Source: Cephalopachus bancanus (taxonomy: Eukaryota > Chordata > Mammalia > Primates > Tarsiidae). Taken from it: a DNA stretch of 64,000 nucleotides. Made by a program: the position numbers and the translations under genes. A model generated the notes under the pieces. That model was not told the DNA's origin, ran no database searches, and saw only the letters and a list, made by a program, of their open reading frames with translations. Position 1 is the first letter of the stretch. Each line of letters opens with the position of its first letter. The DNA is taken from positions 1,674,001 to 1,738,000 of the forward strand of contig JAPVLO010000074.1 in NCBI GenBank assembly GCA_027257055.1, written 5' to 3'. This document shows, piece after piece, positions 1 to 11,591 of the stretch.

Positions 1-2680
1 CTTTTCTTTGAAGAAGCTTTTCAATTTGATGAGGTCCCACTTGCCTATTTTATCCCTTATGGCATGGGCACTTGGGGTTTTGATCAGAAATTGTCAGTTA
101 AATTATCCCTCTTTGCTCATGATGTGATTCTATAGCCTGAAAAATAAGGATATCTTCTGCATTTTCTAAGGTTCTTATAATTTAAGGTTTTACATTTAGG
201 TCTTTAATCCACTTAGAGTTGATTTTTGTGTATAGTGATATGTAGGGGTCTTGTTTTAATCTTCTGCATGTGATCAGCCATTTTTCCAACATCATTTACT
301 GAATAAGTTCACATCTCCCCAGTGGTTGTTAGTAGAGGCTTTGTTGAAGAAGAGTTGGGTTGAGAAATTTAGGTTAGCTTCCAAATTCTCTACCCTGTTC
401 CATTGGTCTATATGCTTGCTCTTGTACCAATATCAGGCTTCTGTGATTACTGTAGACTTATAAAAAATTTTAAAGCCTGGAAGTGTGATACCTCCTGTGT
501 TGTTTGTTTTGCTGAACTGTTTTGGCTCTCCATGGTCATTTGTATTTCCATATGAAATTGTGTATTGTCATTTCCAGGTCAGAAAGGAATGATGCTGGTA
601 ATTTATTGGGTATTGCATTAAATCTGTAGATTGCCTTAGGCAGGATGTACATCTTAACAATGCTGATTCTTCCTGTCCATGAACATGGAATATTTTTCCA
701 TTTGTTTGTGTCATCTTTGATTTCTTTGAGCAATGTTTTGTATTTTCATTGTAAAGTTCTTTCATTTCTCTGGTTAGGAGGATGCCAAAATATTTCATTT
801 TTTGTGTGACTATTTTGAATAGGATTGTGCTTTTTATTTGGTTCTCTGCTTGTTTGTTGTTGATATATAAGAATACAACTATGTTTTGCACATTGATTTT
901 GTCCCCTGAGACTTTGTCAAATTGATTTATTAGTCAAACAGGTTTTTAACAGATTCTCTTGGATTTTGGGGCCATAGAATCATGTTATGAGCAAAGAGGG
1001 ATAATTAACTTCCTTTTGTGCTATGTGAATGACCCTGACTTCCTTCTCTTGTCTGATTACTCTAGCTAGGACTTTCAACACTATTTTGAACAGGAGGGGT
1101 GAAAGTAGGCAGCCTTGTCTTATTCCGGTTTTCAAGAGAAAGGATTCCAATTTTTGGCCATTTAGCAATATGTTGTCTTTGGACTTATTGTAGATGGCTC
1201 AAACTATTTTGAGTTATGTTCCCTCTATGCCTAGGTATTCAAGGGTTTTTATCAAGAATGGATACTGGATTCTATCGAAAGCTTTTTTGGTGCCTATGAT
1301 ATAATCATGTGATTCCTATTTTTACATATGCTGATGTATTTAATTACATTTATGATCTTACAGATGTTGAACCAGCCCTGCATTCTGGGGATAAAGCCTG
1401 CTTGATCAATGTGGATGATTTTTGAGATATGTGGTTGGATCTGATTTTCTAGACTCTTGTTAACTATTTTTGCATCTATGTTTATCAGGGATATTGGTCT
1501 ATAGCTCTCTTTTGTTGGATCTTTTACTGGTTTGGGTATCAATGTGATGTTAGTTTCATAAAATGATTGGGGGAGAGTTCCGTCTCTTTTGATTGCTAGG
1601 AATATTTATTCAATAGAATTGTTATAAACTACTTCTTGTATGTTTTGTAGAACTCCACTGGAAAGCCATCTGGTCCAGGATTTTTTTTCTGTGGACAGCT
1701 TTCTTGTGATGGCGTCAGTTTGCTGGTTTGTTTTTGGTCTATTTAATGTCTCAATTTATTCTTGTTTCAGCCTTGGGAGGTTGCATGATATCAGAAAGTC
1801 CTCCTTTTCATTTAGGTTTTCACATTTGCTTCCATAAAGGTGTGCATAGTAATCTCTCATAATTTTTTTGTATTTCTTCAGGTTCCATTGTGATTTGACC
1901 TGTAGTACTTCTGATTGTGTTTATTTGGACTTTTTCTGTTTTTTATCTGGTTAATCTGGCTAAGGGTCTGTCAATTTTATTGAGTCTTTCAAAGAACCAG
2001 CTTTTTGTTTTGTTGATTTTTTTTCTATCATTTTTTTTCTTCTATTTCCTGAATTTGGGCTTTTATTTTGGTGGTCTAGATTCTTCTGCTGAAGTTAAGG
2101 TTTTGTTGATCATGTCTTGTCCAGTTACCTTAGGTGATTTGTTAGACTGTTAACTTGTGATTTTTCTATTTTCTTGATGTGTACTTGTAAAGAAATGAAT
2201 TGTCCTCTCAGTACTGCTTTTATGGTGTCCCAGAGGTTTTGGTAAGATGAGTCTTTATTTTCACTTAATTCCAGAAATCTTTTAATTTCTGCTTTGATTT
2301 CTGTGTTGACCCAGGAGTTGTTCAGTATCATGCTGTTTTAGTCCATGTCTTTGTGGGGCTTGGGGGAATTTAATTGGCATTGATATTTGTTTTTATTCCA
2401 CTGTGGTCTGAGAAGGTTCATGGCAGTATTTTGATCTTATGAAATTTTTTTATGCTTGATTTATGGCCGGGCATGTGGTCAATCTTGGAGTACATTACAT
2501 GTGGTGATGAATAGCCTATATATTCCATGATTGTTTGGTGGAGTAGTCTGTAGGTATCATTTAAGTCCATTTGGTCAAGTGTCAAGTTTAGGTTCTGAAT
2601 CTCAGTGTTGATTTTTTGCCTTGATGATCTGTCTAGGGTTGTTAATGGGGGACTTAATCTCCCAGTTATGATAGTGTTAC

Positions 2681-2996
2681 AGTCAATATATTATTATTAT
2701 TATTATTATTTGAGTTGGAGTCTCACTCTGTCACCCAGAGTGGAGTGCAGTGGCCGCTCCCGGCCACCGCAGCCTCGACCTGCTGGGCTCCGGCGATCCT
2801 TCCGCCTCAGCCTTCCGAGTAGCCGGAATTACAGGCGTGTGCTACCACGCCCAGCTCATTTTGATTTATTGTAGAGATGAGGTCTTGCTGCCCAGGCGGG
2901 TCTCCAACCCGAGGGCTCAGGCAATCCACTCACCTCAGACTCCCAAAGGCGCGGGATCACAGGCTGAGCCACCGAGCCTGGCTTAGTCAATATATT
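2681..2996 (-). mobile_element. Dimeric Alu SINE with TSDs, inside L1 copy A
   Basis: The copy reads on the minus strand: T/TTA-rich tail at left, right arm, then left arm ending in the complement of the GCCGGGCTCGGTGGCTCAG start. Target-site duplications AGTCAATATATT lie at 2681-2692 and 2985-2996. The tail has become a (TTA)n microsatellite at about 2691-2711. The left arm keeps the RNA polymerase III box B region. It is younger than the L1 it interrupts. Confidence 0.93.
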
Positions 2997-3172
2997 TTTA
3001 AACATTTATCTAGAAGCTGCTTTATAAAGTTTGGTGTGCCTATGTTGTGTGCATACATGTTTAGGATGGATATTTCTTGTTGATAGATTGAATCTTTTAT
3101 CATTATATAGTGGTCTTTTGTATCTGTTTAAATTTTTGATTGCCTAAAGGATATTTTGTCTCATGTTAAGAT

Positions 3173-3482
3173 CTCAACCCCAGCCGGGCTCGGTGGCTCA
3201 GCCTGTAATCCATGCCTTTGGGAGGCTGAGGTGAATGGATTGCCTGAGCCCGCGGGTTCGAGACCCGCCTGGGCAGGCGAGACCTCATCTCTACAATAAA
3301 TCAAAAAATCAGCCAGGCGTGGTAGCGCATGCCTGTAATTCCGGCTACTTGGAAGGCTGAGGTGGAAGGATCGCCGGGGCCCATCAGCCGAGGCTGCAGT
3401 GGCTAGGAAGGGTCACTGCACTCCAGTTTGGGTGACCGAGTGAGACTCCAACTAAAAAAAAAAAAAAAAAAAACTCAACCCC
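3173..3482 (+). mobile_element. Dimeric Alu SINE with TSDs, inside L1 copy A
   Basis: A full dimer on the plus strand starting GCCGGGCTCGGTGGCTCAG, with the middle linker ACAATAAATCAAAAAATC and a 20-base A tail. The target-site duplication is CTCAACCCC at 3173-3181 and 3474-3482. It lies about 180 bp from the preceding, oppositely oriented Alu, so the two could pair as an inverted repeat in a transcript. Confidence 0.93.
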
Positions 3483-5445
3483 TGCCTTCTTTTGTGATCC
3501 ATTCATCTGAAAATTTGTTTTAAAAAAATCCAGTTTGCCTTTCTATGCATTTTCAGTGATGTATTTAGTCTTTTCACATTCAGGCTAATTATTGAGATAT
3601 GAGGGTTTACACCTTTCATGATGAAAATTAATTGTACCCTTGGTTTCTTGATATATTGCACATCTCTTGGAGGCTGTGTTCTGTCTTTTAAAGCTTCTTT
3701 CCCATGTTTTTAACAGTTTGGGTTAGTTCCATATTTTTGTCCTCAAGTTCTGAGATTCTTTTTTCTCCTTGGTTAATTATGCTTTCCTTGTTTGTCAGTT
3801 TGTTAATTTCATTTACTGTATTCTTTATTGCTGTCGTCTCAGTTATCAACTCCTTCATGCTTTCCTCTTGTCTCTCCTCTTTTCTATTCATTCTCTTTAT
3901 TAATATATTGATATCTGGGTTTGTGATTTGAGATCAGTAATTCTGGGCACTCTGCATTGTTTGAGTTCCAAAGTCTGTATTCTCAGGTGCTGCCTTCCCA
4001 GGAACATGGGTGGAATGATTGGTCTTCCTTTGATTCTTCTTCATTTGTGATGGTTTCCCTCCCCTTTTTTTGCCCCCGTCTTTAATTCCATTCCTTAGTG
4101 ATAAGAGGGATAAATTTCACTTCTGTTTACTGAATCCCCTATTCTTCCTTATGGATTTGTTCAATTTTGTAGCTGGACTGTGGATGGAGAGCTTTGCTTT
4201 TTGTAGTATTAAGATTTGATTAAGGTGTGATGGGGGAGTTGTGGCTCTGAAGCTACTGCAGATCACAGAATCCAGTGGTAGTTGTATGGACCCCCTGGAA
4301 CTGGTTCCCCACCTCCTTATAATTTATCCATGTGGTGGGGGTGTATTTATAACTCCCGAAAGCAAGATGATATAAAAAAAAGAACACAAAAGGAAGAAGA
4401 GAGATGGGAGGCAGATGAAGAGAAAGGAGTAGGAGAAGGAAAACAGACAGATACACTAACTAATGAGTAAAGGAAGAAACAAAACCAAAAAAAAAACAAA
4501 AACAAACATACAAATAACAAAAAAAACCCAATGATACGTCTGCCTTCAAAAATACCCATATACAAACAGAAAAAACTAAAAACACCAAAAAAACTCCCCA
4601 AAACAAAACAAATTCTAAAACATAAAGAAAAAAAGAAGAAAAAAAGCACTCCCTCAGTGACCATTTCTGGAACTGCACATTCCTTTCCCAAGCACTGCTA
4701 CTACTTCCGGCCACTGCTATGGTCGGAAGTGGGCTCCACTCTTGGTGCAGGCCAATCCAGTTGCTCTTATCATGGGTCGGACACTCCACAGACTGCTGTG
4801 GGACGAGGGTGAATCACCTACTCATCCACTTTGTCACTGCTGCAGCCAAGTCCCCCACTCAGAACAGGTGTGTCCATGCCTGATTCAGCTTGGGAGTGGG
4901 GCATCATCTCTCCATGTCCATTCCTGACGTTTTCTCTCTGAGTCAGTCATGGTCAATACCACAGGGGTGTGGAGATCACCTCTGAGTCCCAGGTTGGAGG
5001 CTGAACAGAGCCCAGTAGGCCAATGCAGTTCTCTGGCTGGTCCTGGGACAGAAAAAATGGCAGTGGTTGGTGTCTCCTCATCAGTAGTGGGGCTCAGCTC
5101 CAGATTTTCTCACCATACCCTCTCCATGGTTACCTCTGTGAGCAACTGTCCTGAAGCTGTGGGGGATGATATGGGCTTGGTGCCAGGCACTGAGGAGCAG
5201 CTGACCTGCGCTGCCTCCTCCTAAGAGAACCCCGGGAATGATTGATGATCCTGAATTCTGAGGGCTCCAATCTCAGAGCAGTGGTGAGTTGCAGCCACCT
5301 CTGGAGGAGACCCTGATTGCTTAATCCCGAATTTCCCCTCAGATGAACTTTCACTCTCCTACTCATATAGACTGTCTCTATGGACACTCACTCCTGCAGA
5401 GTCTTTCACGCTCCCACCAGTTCTGTTACCATCTTGCTTCCTTTC

Positions 5446-7010
5446 TTCAAGCAGTACTTTTTATTATACAACACATAACTTATGCAAATTATTTGTTTCC
5501 ATTTACTCATAGAAGGTGGATATCTTTAATAACCTTAAGCTCACATCTCTTCCTTGGTATTTCCCACAAAATTAAAACTCAAGTCCATTTGTTTCAGAAA
5601 CAGACAGAATGTAGATAAAGTCAATTTAGTCTCTTGGCAACACTAACCCACCATATATAAGGACCATCATGCCTAATGATACACATACATGTCTACTTGA
5701 ATATATTGCTTTTAGTAAACATCAACTATAATCAATTGGTGGGAATTTTTTTGTAAAAATGCAAAATGTCAATCACAAAATTTCATAATGTTCTTCCTTA
5801 CTGTGTCCACAAAAATCTGATTCTATTTAGTGATAATTTTTTGTGTCTTCTAATCTCATAAAACAGCAACATCAAATGAGACGTTGTTATTTTTTATCTT
5901 GAAAAGAGAAAGACAATTCAAAGTAAATGTACCTGAAAAATTTGGGGAGTTAGGGATCTCTCTTAAGCAGTCCTATGTCTGGCAGAAAATCCATAAAATG
6001 GATATTTTTGTGTCAGTGTTGTAGCTTGTTGACCTTTAAATTCTAACATTAGCACATGTAGGTCAATAAATCTTGGTAATGTCCTCAATTAAAGTTACTA
6101 TGTCCTTTTTATACTTACAAGAGAGTCTCCACAGTTTGTTATAAAAGCAGCCTAAATGAATGGGGGCTCTGTGCCTCATGCATACCGTGGTCATCTATGC
6201 TGCATGATTGCACAAGTCTGTATAATGAACCAAGTTAGAAAACATATAACCCTATACAGAGATGAAATATGAGGAGATTCCAGAGTACTGCCTTTTTCAA
6301 AGTATACAATTCAGTGAAATTCTATTTAGTTTTTCTCTGAGTTAGCAGTAAATACACATACAGTTATCGTAGTAATAATATATGCAATTATAAAATGATG
6401 AATTCAAGCTTCTTTTTGATGAGTCCCTTCGTTCAACAAACATATCACAAATTCCAACTATTTATCCAGCTACGTAATAGGTTAGAGTAGATAAAGATAA
6501 ATAAGACAATCTCTTCACCCTAAGAAATTCAAGGAGTCCAAACCTAACCATTATAAAAACTTATCATTGTAATACAAAGATGATGTGCACCATATAGAGA
6601 TTTTTTGTTGTTGTTACTGACGTATCCTAGAAGAAATTATTTCGTGAGCTTGTAGAGGGGCAACATTGTACCGAGTAAATAATCCAGAGGAGACACTTCA
6701 AAACTAATAAGATTTCAAGGAACTCATGATAAACGTGATGTGGAGAGAATACAGAAGGCAAACGTTTATCTTGGAATATGGTATATTCTTTAGAAACTGC
6801 CAGTGGTCTTGAGAGTTGTGAAAAAGTTTAGAACATTAGGCTGAAGAAGACAGAATAAAATTTACATTGTTTTAATATTGATCTGCTAGGGAATATCCTA
6901 TAAAATCCATAGATTGCATACAAAACTATCTATGGAGATCAAAATACGGACTTTGAAAATAGGACAGAATGGAAACTCTGCCTACAACGAAAGAAGAACA
7001 TGACACAGTT
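5446..7010. other. Unassigned AT-rich sequence
   Basis: I recognise no gene here. Around 6430-6700 the wording (a CAACAAACAT run followed by a GATAAATAAGACAA run) loosely resembles an ancient mammal-wide interspersed repeat, but I cannot name it. Open frames are short and show no family motif. Confidence 0.5.
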
Positions 7011-7012
7011 GT

Positions 7013-7190
7013 TAAGTTTAAGGATTTTTGAAGTCAAACTGCCTGGTTCCAATCTGGTCTCTACCATTTCCCAGAAGTGTGTATTGCACACATTAGTCTG
7101 GGATGGCACGTGACTACTGAGCATGAATTACTTCTCCTTCCCCATCTATCAAAGGGAGATAGCAATAAGGACATTGCTAGTGTCTGCTAT
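7013..7190 (+). mobile_element. MIR SINE fragment
   Basis: It shows the MIR order: a box-B-like AACTGCCTGGTTCCAATC segment, a CTCTACCATTT segment matching the CTCTGCCACTT part, and a CCCCATCTATCAAAGGGAGA segment matching the CCTCATCTGTAAAATGGGGA part. A short extra piece around 7085-7120 breaks the match. This family is mammal-wide and very old. Confidence 0.7.
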
Positions 7191-7261
7191 ATTGTTCCTC
7201 AGATTCACTCCCTTTTCTGTGAAAGATGAAAATGCATTCCTGTCCACAGCTGGGGATCCTT

Positions 7262-7440
7262 CTAGGTCAGTGGGATGTGAGCAATATTGATTTTTAGCAT
7301 ATCCAAGCAGAAACTCCAACAGCCATTGCCTCATTCTAGCAGCCCTATTTCCCTCTGCTCTAAGAATGGCGGTTCTTTCTTCTTCTGGCAACAGAACACA
7401 AGACATGCATTTTAAAGGCAGAATCACTGCTCTTCCGTAG
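7262..7440 (+). mobile_element. Possible MLT1-type LTR fragment
   Basis: The text TGGGATGTGAGCA..., TTTCCCTCTGCTCT and GAATGGCGG follow the order of the central part of MLT1 (ERVL-MaLR) LTRs. No reading frame of interest and no complete LTR end is seen. Only the LTR core is suggested and the assignment is tentative. Confidence 0.4.
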
Positions 7441-7878
7441 CTGACTTATAACCTGGGGGGAAATATTGAGAGAGGAAGAAATTCTTATGTCATCACAGTC
7501 AATAAGTATACATTTCAACAATTTTTTAATCATAACTATTTTACTTACATTTTACAATTCTTTCTGTTCATAACTATTGATCTTAAATAAATCAACTTGT
7601 AGTATCGATGACCATTTTCCCCCTGGTCTGATTATTATAGTTATCAAATCTGCTCAAACTCATGTTTCAATAATCCATCTTTTTGTCCTTATTGAATCTA
7701 TTTCTGCTTTTAGAATTACTAGGATGGCTTTTTGTTTTTCTCCTAATAGTTTGGCAAAAAAAGTGAAGCATTTGGAAAGGGTTTGAGAAATATTCTTAGT
7801 ATCAGAAAATATTCTTAGTATCAGAAAAGCAGGTGTTATGCATTGATGAATTCAATTGCAATGCAGAAAATGATATAT

Positions 7879-7908
7879 GACTTGGAAGGTTTTAAACACT
7901 TCCAAGTC
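7879..7908. repeat. Perfect 10-bp-stem inverted repeat
   Basis: GACTTGGAAG and its exact complement CTTCCAAGTC flank a 10-base loop. It lies in unassigned sequence just after an 18-19 bp tandem duplication (about 7788-7827). No terminator or gene is adjacent, so no function is claimed. Confidence 0.8.
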
Positions 7909-8404
7909 AAAAAATAAATTAATATATTATTATGAACTATCTCAGAAAGTCAAGTTATAATCACCTAAAAAAGGAAGGATGTAAACATATTAATTTTAAT
8001 CATATAATACTGCACGTAAGGAAAGCAAAGTGAAAAAGTTAAAAATATATAATTAGAGATAAGATCTGAACATTAAACAACTTGCTTATATTAATGCAAA
8101 TCAAGTTCTCTTTAAACCTTTTTCACTGTGAGGAGAATAATGTTGGTTTACTTTTAAAATGTAAAATAAATATAAAATATACATGATGTTTTTAACTCCT
8201 CAAACTATTTAATATCAAGAATACAGTTTATTTTCTTACGAAAATGGTGAGTTGCCTGGTATTATCTGCTGAGTACTGGGATGCTTACTCATTCATAAGC
8301 AGCTGTGAAAATTCAAGCTTCAATGACTTGATTTAGAAGAAACACTGTCCAATGATCTATCTATACATATTGAAATTGTTTCTTAATCTATAACTATAGT
8401 TATG

Positions 8405-9295
8405 CTTTGTTTAATGTTGAAAACACTTTGTAAAAAATGTGTTTATAGGCAATGTTGTCATTGTTCAAACATCATAGAGTGCACTTACACAAACTTTGAT
8501 GCTATAGCCAACTACACGACTGGTCCATGGTCTAACCTAGCATTGTAGCATGTTACCTTACCGAATACTGTAGGCAGTTATAACACAATGGTTAAGGATT
8601 TGTGTATTTAAACATATTGAGACATACAAAAGAGACAAAAAATATATAATATAAAAGATTAAAAAAATGGTGTGCCTGTATAAGGCAATTACCATGAATG
8701 GAGCTTGCAGAACTGAAGTATTCTGGGTGAGTCAAGGAGTGAGTAGTAAGTAACTGAAGGACTACAACATTACTGATACTACTGTAGACTTTATAAACAC
8801 TATACACTTAGGCTGCATAAAATTTATTAAAATTTTTATTTAATAATTTAATCTTAGCTTATTATAATTTTGACTCGTAATATTTTTTTCTATAAGTTTT
8901 TCCTTTTTTTAGTTGATATTATTTCCTTTTTAAACTTTCTAATTAAAAATTAACTCATATTAGCCTAGGCCTACACAGAGTCAGTGTCATCAATATCACT
9001 GTCTTCCTCTCCACATCTTGTCCCGTTGAAAAGTCTTCATTAGCAATAAATTGCAAGAAGCTGTCATTTTCTATGACAACAATGCCTTCATTTAGATTAC
9101 CTCCTGAAAGACCTATCTGAGGCTGTTTTACAGGTAACCTTTTTTTTTTTTAAAAGTAGAGGGCACATACTCTAAAATAACAATATACATTATAGTATAA
9201 TAAATATAACACAACAGAAAATTTTAATTCCCATTGTAATCTTTTGGGACCACCATCATACTTGTGGTCCACCAAAATGTCATTACGCATGACTG
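8405..9295. mobile_element. Tigger-type (TcMar) non-autonomous DNA transposon relic
   Basis: The segment matches, in order, a mammalian Tigger-group element I remember: AACATCATAGAGTG near 8467, TTACCATGAATGGAGCTTGC near 8690, TAGACTTTATAAACACT near 8786, TAGCCTAGGCCTACACAG near 8963, CTGAGGCTGTTTTACAG near 9117, and an end GGGACCACCATCAT...GCATGACTG at 9295. The left terminal repeat is badly decayed (roughly 8405-8450). No transposase frame survives. The exact subfamily name is not certain. Confidence 0.75.
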
Positions 9296-9381
9296 TGTGT
9301 GCAGTCTTGCCAACATGGTGTCTTCATCAGTAAGGTCTAATCGCACGATTGCAAATGCAGTGGTCAGATTACAAAATATCA

Positions 9382-9785
9382 TGTCTGCTATGGTTTGAAG
9401 ATATGTTTTCTTTAAAACTCTTTTTGAAATTAATTGCCAACACATTAGTCTCGGGAGGTGGTGCCTAATGGAAGTTGGTTGTTAGATCATAAGGAGTCAT
9501 CCTTCGTTAATGGTTTAATAGCTACTGTAAATAGTGTTTACAGGAGTGAGTTTGCTCTTTTTGGTCTTTCTGCCATCTGAGAAACAGAGGTCATCCCATC
9601 CGAAGGTTACAGTGTTCAAAGCAACATCTTGGAAGTGATATTTTGCTCTCACAAAACACCAAACCTGCCAATGCCTTGATATTGGATTTCATAGCCTTTA
9701 GAATTGTGAGAAACACATTTATGTTCTTTATAAGTTATCCAGTCTGTGGTATACTGTTATAGAAACACAAGGCAGACTAAAACAG
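9382..9785 (+). mobile_element. MLT1-type solo LTR (ERVL-MaLR)
   Basis: It starts near TGTCTGCTATGGTTTGAAG, passes through GGAGGTGGTGCCTAATGG and a GTTAGATCAT segment, and ends with TATCCAGTCTGTGGTATACT and ...CAAGGCAGACTAAAACA. This is the usual order of MaLR-family LTRs. It is a non-coding solo LTR about 400 bp long; no internal region is attached. Confidence 0.8.
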
Positions 9786-11290
9786 TATTTGTGAATCAAT
9801 ATTAGATGTTAAGGTTATTGCAGTTTTCTTGGGATTCTTTGAGACATTCAAAAAATTATAAAGCCAATAGAAATATAAAGAATCATCCATTTTTCATCCT
9901 GTAATTACATATATTAATGAATCTCACCTTTTACTGACACAAGCTTAAGCAGCACTTGTTGACTGAGAGTAAAATAATAACTCACCAAACTTTAATTTTG
10001 GTCAATATTATTATTGGAGAATATAATTGTTAAGATATTGTGGTAAATATTAAACAACATATTGGAAAATTATCTTTATTAATAAGAAAAATGGGAAGAC
10101 AATTCTTATTGTATTAGTCATTGACTAAAGGAGTGATGTTAATTCATCATTCACTATTTCTCATGTCTTATTTTTATTTTTAGGCATCTTCTGGTGCCCA
10201 ATATAATATGCCATTATGCATATTATTGAAAATAACGAATTACCCAGAACACTTCTACATGTTTCAGCAACAATATGTGCATAAACTATTTAATAAATCA
10301 GTTTTGTCCTCATAAATTAAAAACTCAATTATAAGATAGGCTATACATTCAGTAATGCATTTTTAAATACAGTAAACTTTTGCTGCTACTTTTTTTTTAG
10401 GATTATTCAGAATGCAATGCCAATAGCTTTTTTTAATGTGTGATTACATGAGCCTATTGTTAATAGACAATTATAACTTATTACACTATGAATTATAAAT
10501 AATAATGATAGTTTTTTCTTCTCAATAACTGAACCAAAATTTCTTCATTTTCAGAAATCAATATCAAGGCAACTTGACTAAAAAGATCATCTATCTATTA
10601 ACATTTGGATAATGTCCAAAAGAGCTCCACAATTGATTTGCCAGCAATGACTTCCCAAAAAATCTGATTGAACTGAAACAGAAAAGAATTAAAATAAATG
10701 AAGGAAGAGGTGAACTATCTGTGTTTAATCTCCAGTTTCATCAGAAATCGATTAACTAGCTGACTTTAGGTCCAAAAGAATTAATTATGCTCAGTCTCCA
10801 GTATAATTAACAACACTATGGCCATCTCCCAAAATATTCATTAAACAGTCAGGAACAATATGAAATTCAAATTAAAATTGGAAAAGAGATTAAATAGAAG
10901 TAGTCATCTCTAAAAAGAATCATACTACATCTGAGATGAAATCATTTGAGCAATACAAAATATGGAAATACATTTTGTGTTACATTTAATTATCATTAAT
11001 TCCAGCACTGCAAGCTGGCAGCTATTTTAGGCTCATTACAAGGACTAAAATGGGCTAGAATGTTAATATGAATCTATCCTCATTGGAATAATGGAAATAT
11101 GTGAATATGCTTCAAAGTTAAAGAAAGTTTAAAAATAAGGTTCAGAGTTTGAGTTAATTTCTTAAATTTTCAAGTAAAAATATACATTATACATAAACTG
11201 CTGATAATACATTGAAAACAATACAATAAACAAAAAGTCTAGCAAATTTGTTCATAGTAGAGATTAAAAATATACAGTCTACAGTTTTGG
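9786..11290. other. Unassigned AT-rich sequence
   Basis: I see no repeat that I recognise and no convincing open frame. Poly-T runs at about 9139 (just upstream) and 10391 are short homopolymers. Confidence 0.5.
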
Positions 11291-11291
11291 G

Positions 11292-11591
11292 GGGGTTTGT
11301 TTGTTTGTTTGTTTTTGAGTTGGAGTCTTACTCTGTTGCCCAGGCTGAAGTGCAGTGGCAAACTCATGGCAACTGCAGCATCAACCTGCTGGGCTCAGGT
11401 AATCCTTCCACCTCAGTCTTTCAAGTAGCTGGAATTACAGGCGCATGCAGGGCTAATTTTTTGATTTATCATAGATACGATGTCTTGCCAAGTTGTTCAA
11501 GCCTGGTCTCGAACTCCTAGCCTCAGGCAATCCTCTAGCCTCCACCTCCCAAAATGCTCAGATTACAGGTGTGAACCACCATGTCCAGCAT
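11292..11591 (-). mobile_element. Older, diverged Alu SINE
   Basis: The element is in reverse orientation: (G)TTTGTTTGTTTG tail, TTTTGAGTTGGAGTC right-arm end, then the second arm ending ...GAACCACCATGTCCAGC. Most CpG sites of the younger copies here have decayed (for example AATTACAGGCGCATGCAGG). No clear target-site duplication remains, so this is the oldest dimeric copy in the window. Confidence 0.9.

Larger units (their letters stand above)
1..5440 (-). mobile_element. L1 LINE (copy A), 5' part, runs off window start
   Basis: A LINE-1 read on the minus strand; its 3' end lies outside the window. From 5' (right) to 3' (left) it has a 5' UTR (about 5440 to 3930), an ORF1 N-terminal coiled-coil segment (about 3890-3690, heptad-like K/E/L-rich peptide), a deletion junction near 3640, part of the endonuclease domain (3640-2600), and the reverse transcriptase and C-terminal parts of ORF2 (2600-1). 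Matching peptides include the ORF2 stretch at 733-536 containing [20 protein letters not shown] and the RT stretch at 1168-980 containing [13 protein letters not shown]. Stops and frameshifts are frequent, so it is dead. Two Alus (2693-2984, 3182-3473) interrupt it. The right end is set by alignment with the 5' end of copy C (56604), both ending in an ACCATCTTG motif (minus-strand CAAGATGGT). Confidence 0.9.

Noticed and set aside
2605..3083. Open frames of 60-90 codons across Alu elements here and at 27654, 36416, 47565, 60652 and 63452
   Set aside because: They are translations of Alu sequence in either orientation (repeating PPQPRPAGLRRSF-type peptides), not genes.
4253..4812. Overlapping frames rich in F/L or K in the AT-rich stretch
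   Set aside because: They arise from the purine-rich low-complexity part of the L1 copy A 5' UTR; composition explains them.
9382..9785. A complete endogenous retrovirus
   Set aside because: Only a MaLR-type LTR is seen, with no gag, pol or env sequence attached; the same holds for the relic at 28930-29480 apart from a short internal start.
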